64,000 nt of DNA from Manduca sexta (taxonomy: Eukaryota > Arthropoda > Insecta > Lepidoptera > Sphingidae): NCBI RefSeq assembly GCF_014839805.1, contig NC_051121.1, forward strand, positions 8,787,116 through 8,851,115. Direction: 5' to 3'. This document shows positions 24,000-35,760 of the stretch, one piece after another. A model generated the notes under the pieces. The model was not told the origin of the DNA, searched no databases, and was given only the letters and a program-made list of their open reading frames with translations. The stretch's first letter is position 1; every line of letters begins with the position of its first letter. The translations under genes were made by a program, and so were the position numbers.

Positions 24000-24105
24000 T
24001 CATGTGATCTATCTGTTTGCCAAATTCCATCCGAATCCGTTCAGCAGTTTCTATGTACATTTCTAACAAACATTCAAACATTTTCATATTTTATATTCGT
24101 AAGAA
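24000..24105 (+). repeat. Family F LINE 3'-tail relic
   Basis: It contains 'ccaaattccatccgaatccg' followed by 'ttcagcag' and 'ttctaacaaacattcaaac'. The 101-codon plus-strand frame here is repeat-derived and runs into family D. Confidence 0.55.
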
Positions 24106-24117
24106 GTGAGATTGAAT

Positions 24118-24296
24118 CCAGTGTAACTACTGGACATACGAGGACAACATCTAGTGTCTCAGGATGGAGAGTACAGTGGAATACCAAACAATACTTTGTA
24201 ATTCAAGGTGTTGTTGTTTCTACTGTTTATGGGCGGTCGTATCGCTTACCATTAGGCAAACTGCAAACTCGTCTCGTCATATTGCTGACTAAGTAA
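24118..24296 (+). repeat. Family D interspersed repeat
   Basis: It contains 'aataccaaacaatactttgt', 'tatgggcggtcgtatcgctt' and 'ctcgtctcgtca'. It is co-linear with the reverse copy at 53849-54139 but lacks the outer 5' part. Confidence 0.6.
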
Positions 24297-25629
24297 TAAT
24301 AAATGGCATTGATGTCACATTAAAGCCGCATAGGTATAAGAGTATATCTCACAGGGACATTATTATTTACTTGTCGATTCGCCAGTCGCATGCATTCTAG
24401 TAATGTCATGAATTATATAAACACACCAAAAGGTCCATTAAAGTCTCATCTCATTATCTGTGTTTTGATAAATGGTAAATTAAATCGAATCTGAATTACA
24501 ATCGATTTTGGATTCAAATTCCAGGAACATAAGGTATAAATGGCATTTTATGTTTACATTTAATTATTATCAACTAGAATTGTATTGTATTGCGTATTAC
24601 AAATGGTAAGTTAAAACGTTTTATCAAAGTGTAACATATTGTATTATAAGTAAGTTTACGTTACATTTTTTGAGGGTAAGCAGAATTTTAATAATAATAT
24701 CCGAACCGCTGCGCTTCTTTTTGTTTTATCGTATCGCAAGGCGAACACATCATATTTCTATCTTTAAAAGGCTATCGTATCTATGAAACTAATATACCGA
24801 AAATCTATATAAATGTTTGGAATCGCCACATTCTTCTCAGTCGTTTGATCTAGGTTTTGTAGTTCTAGGATAATTTTAATATCATTAGACTATATTTTTA
24901 TAAATAGTTTAATTGTTATGATTTTTTTTATAAAAATAAAAACTTAAATACCTTTACTCAAAATTTAATGACAGTCGCTTTATGTGATAATCTATCAAGC
25001 GTCCAAAATAGTGCCAATTCCAATATCGCGCGCTTCGTTTTTTGATTTATTGGGAACGGATTCCACGACCTCATCGGCTTTAATACCTACTGCGCTAACG
25101 AGGGTCAAGCCATGGACACTTTATTTTTGCATTGGTAATGGAATAGTTATACTTTTATTTTCAATTGGTTTCGCCTTGGTCGAGATTTGCAAACAGTTGG
25201 GGTACGGGTCTTTCTTTGAGTAGGGATTTGTTTCAAGCTGTGTTGACAGATGGTCTCTACTCGACGAGCATCTTTGCTTTTTGTTTCCACTTATAAACAG
25301 GTGTTATGCTGGTATTGTAGAAACATTGGTTAACTGAGACACTGAGGTAAGATTGTCTTCGAAAACTACTTCGGTAGAGGCTACCCGGCCAATTTATGTT
25401 GGAGACAAATTGCTAGCCCACAAGGTAAGTATATTTGATGTGCAAATTAAATTATATGATTCCAATTCTTTATCAGAGAAAATTTTCAATAATTCCGAAA
25501 GATAAATAAAGGGAACTATGAATTATTTTCTATTCAAATTGTTACTAACTTGACAATTTTTAACATCATTTTTGCAACATAAATTAATACTAAATGTCTA
25601 CAGTAGTTCCACTGATATATTAAAAACGG
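24297..25629. other. Non-coding stretch with a weak open frame
   Basis: A 79-codon plus-strand frame at 24984-25223 has one hydrophobic segment (ILLFSIGFALVEI) but no family match that I recognise. A GTAAGT donor-like site sits at 25424. Neither is enough for a gene call. Confidence 0.35.
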
Positions 25630-25854
25630 TCATATGTTATTACCAATAAAACATAAAATTTGAATAAGTGTTTGTTGTTTAGAGCTCTCAAGAACAATTT
25701 TATTAACAGAGGAATGAGATGTATTACTGAGTTTAATTCTTCGAGATATCTGAGATAATGATGTCCCATAATACGAAATAATTATTCTAACTACAATGTT
25801 CTCCGCAAAACAACGCTTACGGCTGCACGTCTGCAAAAATAATCCGAATAACAT
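25630..25854 (-). pseudogene. Possible transposase helix-turn-helix remnant
   Basis: The frame contains 'SQISRRIKLSNTSHSSVNKIV', whose spacing resembles the DNA-binding helix-turn-helix of Tc1/mariner-type transposases (S-x2-QI-x2-R-x4-S-x5-V pattern). Nothing upstream or downstream resembles a DDE catalytic domain. An acceptor-like TTTTTGCAG lies on the minus strand near 25832. If it is a transposase remnant it is very short. Chance similarity is a real possibility. Confidence 0.2.
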
Positions 25855-26059
25855 TTCCTTGTTTAGGTTAACCTGTTTCGTTATATTGCTTAAATATTGA
25901 CATTTGAATCGTAATCATCTAAAAGTTGTTTTAAAGGCGTGCATATTTTAATAACCAGTTAGTTTGTTAGAAGCTCATCTTAAATATACGATAGCCTTTA
26001 CTTGCATCTTCGTGAGGTATTTAGTTTGTGACAAATACCACATTGTCTATTTCTACCAC

Positions 26060-26220
26060 CAAGCTGTACTGTGTTCCAGTTTGGAGATTGTAGCCAGTGT
26101 AAAACTGGGCATTGTGAGGCTCAAGCTTACTCTTTGCCAAATTTTATCAAAATTGATTCAGTGGTTTAGCCGTGAAAATATAAGTGTTACTTTTGCATTT
26201 AACATATTATTGTGAATAAA
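26060..26220 (+). repeat. Family F-like LINE-tail relic
   Basis: 'ccaaattttatcaaaattg' followed by 'attcagtggtttagccgtg' is the characteristic LINE-tail phrase. The rest is diverged. Confidence 0.45.
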
Positions 26221-26426
26221 CACGTAATATTCAGTGAATATATGATGTCAATAAAGTATTATAAAAAATTTCAACCGGTTTATAAACAAGATAAATTAAA
26301 ATGCCAGTAGTTAAAAGTATAAGTGAAGATGAAACGTGACGCAGTATATGTTTTATAGTTTATGATTTGTAGTTTTATCGCGTATATTCTTTAAAGACAG
26401 CGTATAATTTTATAATCTTATCATTA

Positions 26427-26516
26427 CCTTCGATAGCTCAGTTGGTAGAGCGGTGGACTGTAGAGGTTATTAAAATGGGCATCCATAGGTCGCTGGTTCA
26501 AATCCGGCTCGAAGGA
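26427..26516 (+). tRNA. tRNA-Tyr(GTA) with a 17-bp intron
   Basis: The acceptor stem CCTTCGA (26427-26433) pairs with TCGAAGG (26509-26515), with A as discriminator base. The A box TAGCTCAGTTGG is at 26434-26445 and the B box GGTTCAAATCC at 26495-26505. The anticodon GTA is at 26460-26462, in a loop closed by TGGA and TCCA. A 17-bp intron (26464-26480) interrupts the gene one base after the anticodon, the canonical position for nuclear tRNA introns; insect tRNA-Tyr genes normally carry one. A TTTT at 26520-26523 would serve as RNA polymerase III terminator. All arms look intact, so the gene is probably functional. Confidence 0.95.
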
Positions 26517-26527
26517 ATATTTTGTTC

Positions 26528-26683
26528 AACTTTATAAATTCTGGTTTTATACAATAAAAATCATCTGTCTATTCTATACTACAGCATTAATAAGAGTATT
26601 TTTTTAAAAACTTTATAAATGCTGATTTTATACAATAAAAACATCTATCTGTCTTACATTACAGCATTAATAAGAGTGTTTAC
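26528..26683 (+). repeat. Imperfect 81-bp tandem duplication next to tRNA-Tyr
   Basis: The segment starting 'aactttataaat' and ending 'acagcattaataagagt' occurs twice in succession (from 26528 and from 26609). A few substitutions and small indels separate the copies. It starts 12 bases after the tRNA. Confidence 0.7.
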
Positions 26684-27185
26684 AATGACATCAACAATGC
26701 GGAGGACGGACGGGCTGCACTTTAAAATAAAATTGTATGCGCGTACGACAATTTGTTACCGACATCTGCGTTCTTTTGCTAGACGCAGTTTGACGCTGGT
26801 TTTCGTACGAAACATATTTTGTAAACCTTTTCCGAATTTTTCGTTGCCAGGGAACATGGAAAAATACATAAGCACATTTGTTAGTTACTATTAATTATAA
26901 TATTAAATATTTCATTATTAACATTAATTTTGACTTCGCAATTACTTCGCTTAGTTCCAAAACTCTTATATAGAAATACATTCCGTTTTATAAACAAAAC
27001 TGGTTCTTAGGTTCGTTGTAAACATTTTAAAGATGCAATCTCCAAAACATGTTTTACGTCATAAGTACCACGTCTTTTTTACTGGCCCACAAATGGCCAA
27101 GATGACGACAAAGATTTAAAAATTCGGATCACCAACATGCACTGTGATTTGAGATAATAATATTAAGTAGGTATATAGAAACAAA

Positions 27186-27437
27186 CTGCCTCGGTGGCGT
27201 AGTTGTGCTGCATGTGCGGTACGACAGCGCTCTGATGTCCTGGGTTCGAATCCATTCATTATTATATTTGGATTTTTCTGCTTAGTATCAGCTCGGAGTC
27301 TTGAATTAGTGTCCAATATGGCGATAGCCTCAGCCCCTATCACATCATGGGACGAAACACTTGGCGAAAAGTGGGTGCCCTGGTTGCGCCTCTGCATACC
27401 CCTTCGGAGATAAATGTGTGATGTGTGTGTGTGTGAG
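27186..27437 (+). repeat. Family A tRNA-derived SINE, near full length
   Basis: The head is 'tgcctcggtggcgtagttgt', the B box GGGTTCGAATCC is at 27241-27252, then 'ctgcttagtatcagctcgg', 'atggcgatagcctcagcccc' and 'ggttgcgcctctgcatacccc', and a GT-rich tail at 27419-27436. This is the best copy for defining the family. The 148-codon minus-strand frame that crosses it is spurious. Confidence 0.75.
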
Positions 27438-27504
27438 TCATTAAAATTACTGGGATTATTATCGAGTGCATTGTAGTGAGATGGCTCTGGAATACAAAGT
27501 TCTG

Positions 27505-27560
27505 GTTGGTTCTGTTTATGGGCAGGTGGCATTAACCTTGAGCTGACGGCGCGTCTTATC
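27505..27560 (+). repeat. Family D fragment
   Basis: 'ctgtttatgggcaggtggca' and 'gcgcgtcttatcattc' correspond to the 3' end of family D. Confidence 0.4.
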
Positions 27561-27884
27561 ATTCAATTGTTCGAGAAACAACGCTTTTTATTCGTATTTC
27601 AATTTCTCGTGATTGCATCTGATGGCTGTGGGGGTTTTAGATTTGATTCTCAGTTCAGGCAACTTTAATTTTTACAAGATTTTCCAGTTGGGTTTCTTCG
27701 GACGGGTTGGTTGTCAAAGACAGATCTGTTTTGGATATTGGTCTACATTTTTTTACTCCAACTACTACTTTGCAAGATAGCAAATATGAAGAAATGGTCA
27801 TTTCGTAGTTGGTGAAAACATTAGACTACCTAACGTCATTAAAGTTTAGGTACAACTGACAAATTGCATTTGAATCACGTTAAT

Positions 27885-28020
27885 AAATACAAATACAAAT
27901 AAGTACTCTTTATTATAACCATTGTTGAAAAGAAATACAAACAAGATTAATACATTTTCCTAAATCTATGGAATAAACGATAGCGCTATCGAAGTTCCTT
28001 CTCATAAATATATTTTTGTA
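27885..28020. repeat. Retroposon 3'-end-like repeat
   Basis: It begins with an ATACAA-type run ('acaaatacaaataagtactc') and then 'tttattataaccattgttg', a layout typical of a reverse-oriented LINE tail. The class is unresolved. Confidence 0.35.
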
Positions 28021-28234
28021 TATTATTATTTTAACAAACAATAAGATACAGAGGTAAAAAATTGCAACACAGTCCACTGAGCAAGTAGTTTTGTAACCAT
28101 CGAACGAATCGACAAGGCCTCATCGGCCATGATCTGTGCAATGTTTTAGAAGTTAGATTTATCTTAGTATTAATCAGTCTATTTAACATCTTTGCAAAGA
28201 GAATCTGACCATGGCAAATAACATATTATGATAA

Positions 28235-28450
28235 AATCAGCCCAGTATTAAATACTGTCCCACTGGGCCTACTGTAGTACTGAGAGGGATTAGACCTTAG
28301 TTCACCACGCTGGTCTCCTGCGGATTGGTAGATTTTACACACTCTTTAAATTCAATAAAGAGAACTCTCTGGTATGCAGGTTTTCTCACGATGATTTCCT
28401 TCACCGTGAAACAAAGCGATAATGCATTATTTTTCAAAAATACATCACAG
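28235..28450 (+). repeat. Family C SINE, 3'-truncated
   Basis: It runs from 'atcagcccagtattaaat' to 'ttcaccgtgaaacaaagcga' and 'aatacatcacag', then loses the 3' tRNA-like block present at 15150-15217. Confidence 0.6.
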
Positions 28451-29039
28451 TGTCTTTTTCTTTATATAAAAATAAAAATCTTTATGCATTCACTAAACTA
28501 ATGTACCCTGTTTTTTTACATCAATTAATTATATATTCGCATAAATGCTTATTTTTTTACCTCTTACCATTACAAAAAACTGTGCGATAAATTCGTCCTA
28601 CGTCAATAGAAGACAAAATCGACATCTTTAGTTACGAAATCTGAGCTTGAGTAAATATAACGACCAAGTATCTAAATTTAATTAATTAATTTATTTAGTA
28701 CATAACGGAACTACAGAACTACACATCATAACATTCAATGCAATAAAACAATAAGATACAGCATTTCATAGTGTAAAATTTAAAATATATACCTATATTA
28801 TGTAGTCAAACAATTTTTGTTTATCAACAATACTTTGTAACTCAATATTTTGTAAAATATCTATCCCGTCATCTCACAACCCGTTGAACATTCTAGAACC
28901 GCTATCAAACGTCCATTAATCTTCATGCCAGCGAAGTGGATTATAGTCAGGATTTCCCATAATAGGAGCGGAGGTCTGCGCTGCAATAGGACGCATTAAG
29001 CCAGTCGGTTATGAGGATGTTAGATACAGCTTTTTTATT

Positions 29040-29255
29040 TATTACTGTATTTGCTCGCGGCACTGCTCGCGTGATTTTTCAATATAATAGTCCCGCTATA
29101 TATTTTTCTAGGATAAAAAATGGCCCATGTGCTTCTCCAGAATATAATCTATCTTTGTGCCAATTTTAATCCAGATCAGTTGAGCTGTTATGACGTGATT
29201 AAGTGTCGAACATACATCCTAACTTTCTCATTTATAATATTAGTATGATATTGCG
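29040..29255 (+). repeat. Family F LINE 3'-tail
   Basis: It runs from 'ttgctcgcggcactgctcgc' through 'tttctaggataaaaaatggcc' and 'gtgccaattttaatccagat' to 'tcatttataatattagtatg', ending at the usual terminal phrase. Confidence 0.65.
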
Positions 29256-29681
29256 TCTGCCGGAGACTATTTTTCTGTAAAACGTAAAATTAAATGCAAA
29301 CATAGGAAATGATTTGCATCATGAATAAAATTATATCGATTTTTAAAGAGTTGGTCATTTTTTTAAATAAAACGGACATTAAAATATCAATTTTGAAAGT
29401 CTCACTACACGTACCTTTATTAATGACCTCGCATTGTGATAATGCCCTACATCACTCCTTTATTAGTAGTGACAAGTAAAATATTTCACTCCATTCAATT
29501 CACCGGTTTTGGACACGTCAGCACGTCAACACGTCGGCTGCGGAAGTAATATTAATCGCGGCGGATAAGAATGCCTTCTGACATATTGCTTATCCCCAGG
29601 GAATGTTTAATTATCCCGTGATATAATGTGGCATAAGCTCACGTTTCTTTCCTCGAAGTTGAATGCAGGATTTTTTTTAAA

Positions 29682-29931
29682 AACGTGCACGGCAGTTTGT
29701 TCCTTACGCACCTGATGGTAAATGGAGTAGGGTCCAATAGACTGTCGACTGACGAGAGATGATTACCCCTCGGCAGTTGACACAATTATGCCGGCCTGAT
29801 GGAACCGGATTTACACGAGCTGATACCGGAACGGGACACACTTACGTGGGCCACCGGCGAGTTTTAGCACCTTGTGTACGGCTGTCGCTATCCAGGCGGA
29901 TATAAAATATATCCTACCAACAGCGAATCGA
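29682..29931 (-). repeat. Family B repeat, full-length reverse copy
   Basis: It runs 'aacgtgcacggcag', 'tgactgacgag'-like, 'ttgacacaattatgccggcc', 'cttacgtgggccaccgg', 'tatatcctaccaacagc'. It is collinear with 57327-57586 and about 250 bp long. Confidence 0.65.
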
Positions 29932-30629
29932 GCGAAGGATTCAGGATAGTGACATTCAAGGGGTTAATTACAGCTTCATGTTAGTAGCGCAGAGAAATAA
30001 ATGAAAAATGACAAAATAATCTTCCAAATAAAGCCGATTTCATGGATATTAAAAACATTTTGCTGTGATATACAATCATTTTATAGTGCACCTTCTAAAA
30101 CATTTCTCACATATTACGTAAAAAAGCATTAATAATTTTATAAGAACTTACGAAACTCTAAACAAATGAGTCATTTTATTTATTTGACAATGTCTTAATT
30201 TCAACTAAGACAATAGGCAACTTAGAATACAGCGAAATATACACAAATTAAATGGTTCTTCAAAGCCGTTTATGATGTATCTAGATAAATGGCTTGTTAA
30301 TATAGTTATTATTATTTTTAATTCTAAATAAATAAAGATATGTAGGTAGTATGAATGGACAGTTCTGAGTTGTAGGGACATATTGTATCCAAATCCTTAC
30401 ACGTAATCTCGTCGGAGGAGTCTGTCCACTACATCTTTTCATATTATGACCATGCTAGGAACGAGTTAGGCAAAAAATATTCTTTGAATTGAAAAGTATG
30501 GGGCTATATTAGACTGTAATGGAATGGTGTAGTGGGCAGGACTCCTTTAGGAAGAAATTAGATAAATAGACTTAAAGATAACAAATGATATTTAAATTCT
30601 TTTTAATGAGCAATATCTTTTTATTTCAG
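29932..30629. other. AT-rich non-coding stretch
   Basis: No gene or named repeat is seen before the candidate exon at 30630. Confidence 0.45.
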
Positions 30630-30681
30630 AAGAAGGCAGGCCGTAATTGACGACTGCAAGATTGACGACGGCATGTTGTGA
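30630..30681 (+). CDS. Candidate terminal exon of an unidentified gene
   Basis: 'tatctttttatttcag' ending at 30629 is a good splice-acceptor match. With one base carried into a split codon, the frame reads RRQAVIDDCKIDDGML and stops at 30679-30681. AATAAA follows at 30687-30692. The other two frames stop within a few codons. The short GC-balanced block stands out from its AT-rich flanks. It may instead be the 3' exon of a non-coding transcript. No partner exon was identified. Confidence 0.25.
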
Positions 30682-31029
30682 AAAGTAATAAATTCTCATT
30701 TATGTGATGTTAACAAATCATTATTTTTCATTTATACTTCACAGTAATAAGCGGTAATTTATTTACAATTAAAGTAAGGACTTTGTTTATTTTTAAATGC
30801 ATTTGCATTATTATTTACTAATCTTCGTTAAATTAAAATTTTATATCAATTACAAACATAATAGTGTTAAAAATAATAGCACCCTTTTTAAAAATAAAAT
30901 AACTTAATTTTTTATTTTAATAGCCGGCCATATAAGGAGGTAAGCACTGTTTTGAAGCCTTGTTTAAAGACGAACAAGTGTTAGCACTTGGGGATCACCA
31001 ATGTAGGGAGTTCATTCCAAAGTTACAAA

Positions 31030-31145
31030 TTCTAAACTCCATGTAGATACTGAGTAGCAAAACCCAATATCACTGCTCGGTATTTCAACCCGAGACCTCA
31101 GCGGTGTCGTATAGCGCTTGTAATACAGCTACGCCGAGGCAAAGG
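31030..31145 (-). repeat. Family A SINE, head and part of body
   Basis: On the minus strand: 'ttgcctcggcgtagctgta', then a decayed B box 'cgggttgaaatac' and 'ctactcagtatctac'. The 3' part is very diverged. Confidence 0.5.
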
Positions 31146-33238
31146 TTTGTTGTTAAGTTAATAAAACAAATTTCAAAACACAAGTTTTGGGTTATATCTA
31201 TGTTAAAAAAACTTTAAACAATTTTGTATACAATGTGTACCCGATTATAACCTGTTTTGTGTGTAATGAATAAATAAAAGGAATGTTCTAATAAATCCTT
31301 GTTGTTTATGTGACGATTCCTCATTTACTGCGGTGGTTGTCCGACCTTCGTAACCAATGCGAACTGGTCCAAAACTACACAAATAATCACATGTTACTAT
31401 TACGTTTGTTATTCAATTATTCTCGTGTTGCGTTAAGTTTGTGCGCCATTTGTTACAAAACTTTGGCTTATGGCGAAATGATCTGGCAATTGTTTAGTTT
31501 GAGACAAACGTTGCTATTTTATTGATAACTAGCTTTTGTTTACGGCTGTGCCTACTTTAATCCTTTCCCAATATATCTAGGTGAGTAGTCTTATTTATAA
31601 GTATTTAATTCCTTTTCTACAATTTATAAAATAACAAGCAATACACTTTGTAGGTAGATATTTTATTTGATAGATACAACAATTTTACTTATTTGTTTGA
31701 TATAATTTTGTATGAATTTAATGCTATAGTTTTTATGATTTTAAGTTATTCTAGTACGAGTAGACATTTGTTTCAAGTACATGCAGATATTAAAAAATGA
31801 TGAAGGTATACCGACCTACTTAAAATAAAATCAAAATTATTTATAACACTTATAATTTATTTACCTTGGTAGCTGTGTATTATTCTTATTCAAAATCAAT
31901 TATAAATTAGGTACTTGGGTATATTTTTTTTTTACATAAATAAGATTAAGTATTTATAAAATTCATTGCTTGGTGGTTTATTTTATTACGTAACTTGTAA
32001 TTAATTTGTAAAATTTATTAATGTTATATTATATATACGGCTACCTACATTTACAAATGCATCATTGCACGCATTCGTAAATCATATTGTAATAATAAAA
32101 CAAACACTTACCTGTTACAAAATTCCATTAAATTCCAAAATTGTTTGTTAATAACATCCTCTTATAAGAACAACATTGATAATCCATTCACAACACAAAA
32201 TTTACCGCGAATTTACGATACAAATGTTTAAATTCAAAGAACTTAATCTACATTCATTATTAACCTACGATTAAATGGTAAACTGCAGTAATTGATCACT
32301 ACAAAGCACTTTGCATTTATTGTCATTGAAAACTCAAGTTATTTTGTACGTTTTGAAACGGGAGAATCGACAGAATTTATTTTTAGAGCGAGTCAAGTCA
32401 CTCCCGCTACAATCTCGCACTGACTAGTGACTTGATTTTGCATTTAGTTGCTTGACTTGTTGAATGTTGTTTTGAGTGGTTGAACTTGGGCGCATGTTAT
32501 TTTACATCGATATAAACTAGATGTCAGTACTATGTTTAACAATTTTGTCAAAACCCGCAAAAAAACATTGATTAATTTATAGTTGTATGAATAATATTAT
32601 TAAAATTTAAAAAATATATGGACGTTTACAATAATGCAATTAGATTCATTATTGTTTTACAATTTCAAAAATAATAATATTTACGCCATCTAGAGTTACC
32701 TTTGTAATAAATAAATTTTGTATTTAGTGCCCTCTGTTATGAAGTACATGACTTAATGATGTAATGTTGTGACTGGCAATATTGTTTCATAGTGCAATGA
32801 TAGATGGCGTAGCTTGTATTGTGTAACGCCATCTATTATAAATTCATAAAATATATTTGTTAGCATCCGATTCAAATATTGTAATGCTTCGTAGAAAAAA
32901 TATGAGATGGAGTTAATACAAATTACTAATTCTCAATTGGATATTTTTTTTATTACTATTATTATACAATATATATTATTGTTACTATTCCAGGACCACT
33001 AAAGGATCTCTATGAATATGTTTGGTCCACGTCTACTAATTACTTCTAAGTAAATGTTTGATTCAAGTTTCAGCCTTTTGTTGTTGGGACAACTTAGGAA
33101 TTATAAAGTAAATAAAAAGTCATTGAATGCTGCCAAAACCCGAAAGTATATTTAAATATTTTCCAATGCCATTATTCAAACCAAGTCGTTGATAGCCCAC
33201 AAACATAATAATTAAATCTATACAATAAAAATGAAAAT
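31146..33238. other. AT-rich non-coding stretch downstream of the secreted-protein gene
   Basis: No gene is supported. 31525-31580 looks like the start of a LINE-tail repeat ('agcttttgtttacggct'). Between 32683 and 32835 the motif GCCATCTA or its reverse occurs three times (see findings). The tail-end 3' UTR of the minus-strand gene extends into the right edge of this stretch. Confidence 0.45.
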
Positions 33239-35161
33239 TTAATTAAATACCGATCTGCCCCTACTGCTTACTGGTGTTCCACTTCCTGTGGCTGCACTTC
33301 CACCTACGATCCTGAAGTCTGGTCCTTCATCTTCTATAGCACTGACTTCATATGGACTTGTCTTCTTACCAGCTTTCCTATCAGCCTCTTCACCCAGCAT
33401 AATGCCGTATAGTTTTGACAAAAGATCGGTTGCAACCGGAATGCGTTTTGCTTTTCTTTTATTTATATTTTCTAATTGATTAATATTTAAGTAGCCTAAT
33501 TGATTACCAGTACCGCGATAAATCTTTATAATTTCTTTATCTGCGTCTTGAGTAGATCGTCCTTCATCAGAATCTTCATGAGCTTTTTCTTTCTTCTCAG
33601 GTTTACCGGATCTCAAAGGAAAGTCTTTAGCCATAGTACTGGTATAGCATTTGCCATTAATGCAGTGAGTTTTTAGAAGTCTAGAAGATACCACATTAGG
33701 AAATATTTTTTTGACATTCATACTAGTATAACCTATAGAATTAGGGCTGTAATCTGAGCTCATTGGAATTATACCAAGAATTTTCTGAGGATGATTCATG
33801 TACAATGCCATAGCGTCATAATATGGGGGAACTATTTTATTTCGAACTCCCGTCGTGGGATAGTTATAATCTAAAAGTCCTACTAAAATTGGTTGCAATT
33901 TGAGATTGGAAAGATTTAACGTGTCTCCTTGATGAGTTTTCAATATACCGTTGTCCATAGAAATAATACCTTTTTGGAAAAGATTTTTATACACAAGACT
34001 TTTCAAAACATTATCATCAGGGAAGTTGATGCTGTTTTCCTTATTCAAAGGGGAGTTCATTTGTTGCTGGAACCATTGATCGAATTGCAAATAGCCAGGC
34101 CTTTGAACATTTTGAATATCTATAGCTGGTTGATGGTCCATGTCATTTAGTACGTAACCTTTCCATTTAAATATATTATTTATGGAGTCTGTTTGCCACC
34201 CATCTAAAATATTATTTAGTGGGACTTCGTTAATATTTTGTAGTGTAATAACAGGTTCTTGAGTTGGCAGTAACTGATTCACCAGATTTTGTGTATTGGG
34301 CTTCTGTTGATTAATGTCTATTATTTTAATATTTGTATCAGGTCTAATGTGTATTTCCTCATTACTTCCAGGTGATATGACCCCATTTATTGCGTTCGGG
34401 GTATTGATAATACCGTCTACTATGGGTTCAAGAGCAGGAAAATTGAGATCTTTCGGTGTATCGATAGAATGCATTTCGCTAATATTTGGAATATTTGGTA
34501 CATTTGTGATTGAATCACTGGGATTTTCATTAACCATTACATTATTAGGATCATGTCTAACTGTAGTCCTTACCACTTTATTCGGATTGAAAATCACAAA
34601 ATTAATTACATTCTCGTCGGATTTAACCGGTACCAAATTATCACCCACATCTAAGGGTAGGTCTGGAAAAATTAGCTGCTTTTCTACATTCGGTGTATAT
34701 GCAGTTATTTCATATGTCTGTGGGTTTATATAGAAATAAATTACCAACCTCTCTATACCAACACCTTTAGGATCTATCAAGTCAGGTAATAGTTGAGCAT
34801 TCTCGACTTTTGGTAGGCAAATGCAATTGGAGCTTTCGTGATTATGTTCTCCAGAGCGGTCTGTATGGTATTTCAGTAGAGTGCGCCTCGTCGCGTTACT
34901 GGAAAAAGAAAGATTAATTAAGATGATTTTATTAAACCATGGTCCACTCTATGCGATATTACAATATACATAGATTTAAATAACAGCTTAAATAAGAAAT
35001 TGGGACAAGTAAATAAAATATATTTGACACTCACCACAATATTCCGAAAAGCGCAAAACCTAGTACAAATATCTGAAACAATAATTAAAATCATGGAGTT
35101 TATTTTACGAGGTGATAAATATTTTCACAAATATTTTTTCTATTACCTGAACTAGCTCCAT
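33239..35161 (-). CDS. Secreted protein of unknown function, three coding exons
   Basis: Model on the minus strand: exon 1 35161-35147 (15 nt), exon 2 35072-35035 (38 nt), exon 3 34898-33239. Splice sites read CAG|GTAATA, TTTCAG|ATA, GTG|GTGAGT and TTCCAG|TAA, and the joined frame is open for 570 codons. The N-terminus (MELVQ, then IFVLGFALFGIL, then CNA) is a typical signal peptide, split by both introns, as is common for insect secreted proteins. The mature part has a short CIC motif, long Asn/Ile/Pro-rich low-complexity stretches, and a basic, charged segment near residue 455. It ends in a Gly/Ser-rich tail (VGGSAATGSG). There is no enzyme motif or transmembrane helix. A TATA box lies upstream (35253-35260). 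An extracellular structural protein (eggshell, cuticle, silk or seminal) is possible, but nothing recognisable fixes the role. Confidence 0.8.
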
Positions 35162-35252
35162 AGTTAATAAACAGCAGTAGAAGAAAACAAAATGTAATAT
35201 AATCAAATCATATTAGTTTGTGGTCTATAATGGATATAGAGCCAAAACTCAG

Positions 35253-35260
35253 TATTTATA
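35253..35260 (-). promoter_or_regulatory. TATA box of the secreted-protein gene
   Basis: TATAAATA on the minus strand, about 92 bases upstream of the start codon. This leaves room for a TSS about 30 bases downstream and a 5' UTR of about 60 bases. TATA promoters in insects often drive strong, tissue-restricted genes. Confidence 0.6.
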
Positions 35261-35760
35261 TCAGCAAAGTTTAAACAATTAGTAAGAAAATATTTAATTA
35301 GTAACAATGAATAATGCACCACGACTAAAGGGCGAAATTCATTATAAAATTTGCAACGTTGAACATGCTAATTGCACCGCTCTAATTATCGTGGAAAAAT
35401 AGATTTTACGAAACAGATATGTGGCGACTGTTGGAAGAGTTTGAGGAAATGCGTTCTGAGAAAAAAATTAGCAAATCATTGAAGCTATACAGGTAGGTCA
35501 GAATTTGTTACAGTGACATACCTAAATATAAATTTATAAACCTTTATTGAAAGTTGCTAAATTGCAGGGGTAGATCTTTGACCTCCTGCTTGAACAGAGC
35601 AATATATTTTCCTTCACATTATGAAGCTCCTTTCATAATAAAACGAATAGCTATAATTGTAACACAGTAACAAAATTCTTCAATACATTAAAATATAATA
35701 TTTTATTAAAATAAGTTAATAGACATAAGACACTGACATCACTAAGACGAAAACTGTTAC

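Noticed and set aside
27116..27562. 148-codon minus-strand frame
   Set aside because: It runs straight across the best family A SINE and a family D fragment, so it is repeat sequence read backwards.
33288..34733. Plus-strand open frames of 63-139 codons
   Set aside because: They are antisense shadows of exon 3 of the minus-strand secreted-protein gene, which has splice and signal-peptide support.
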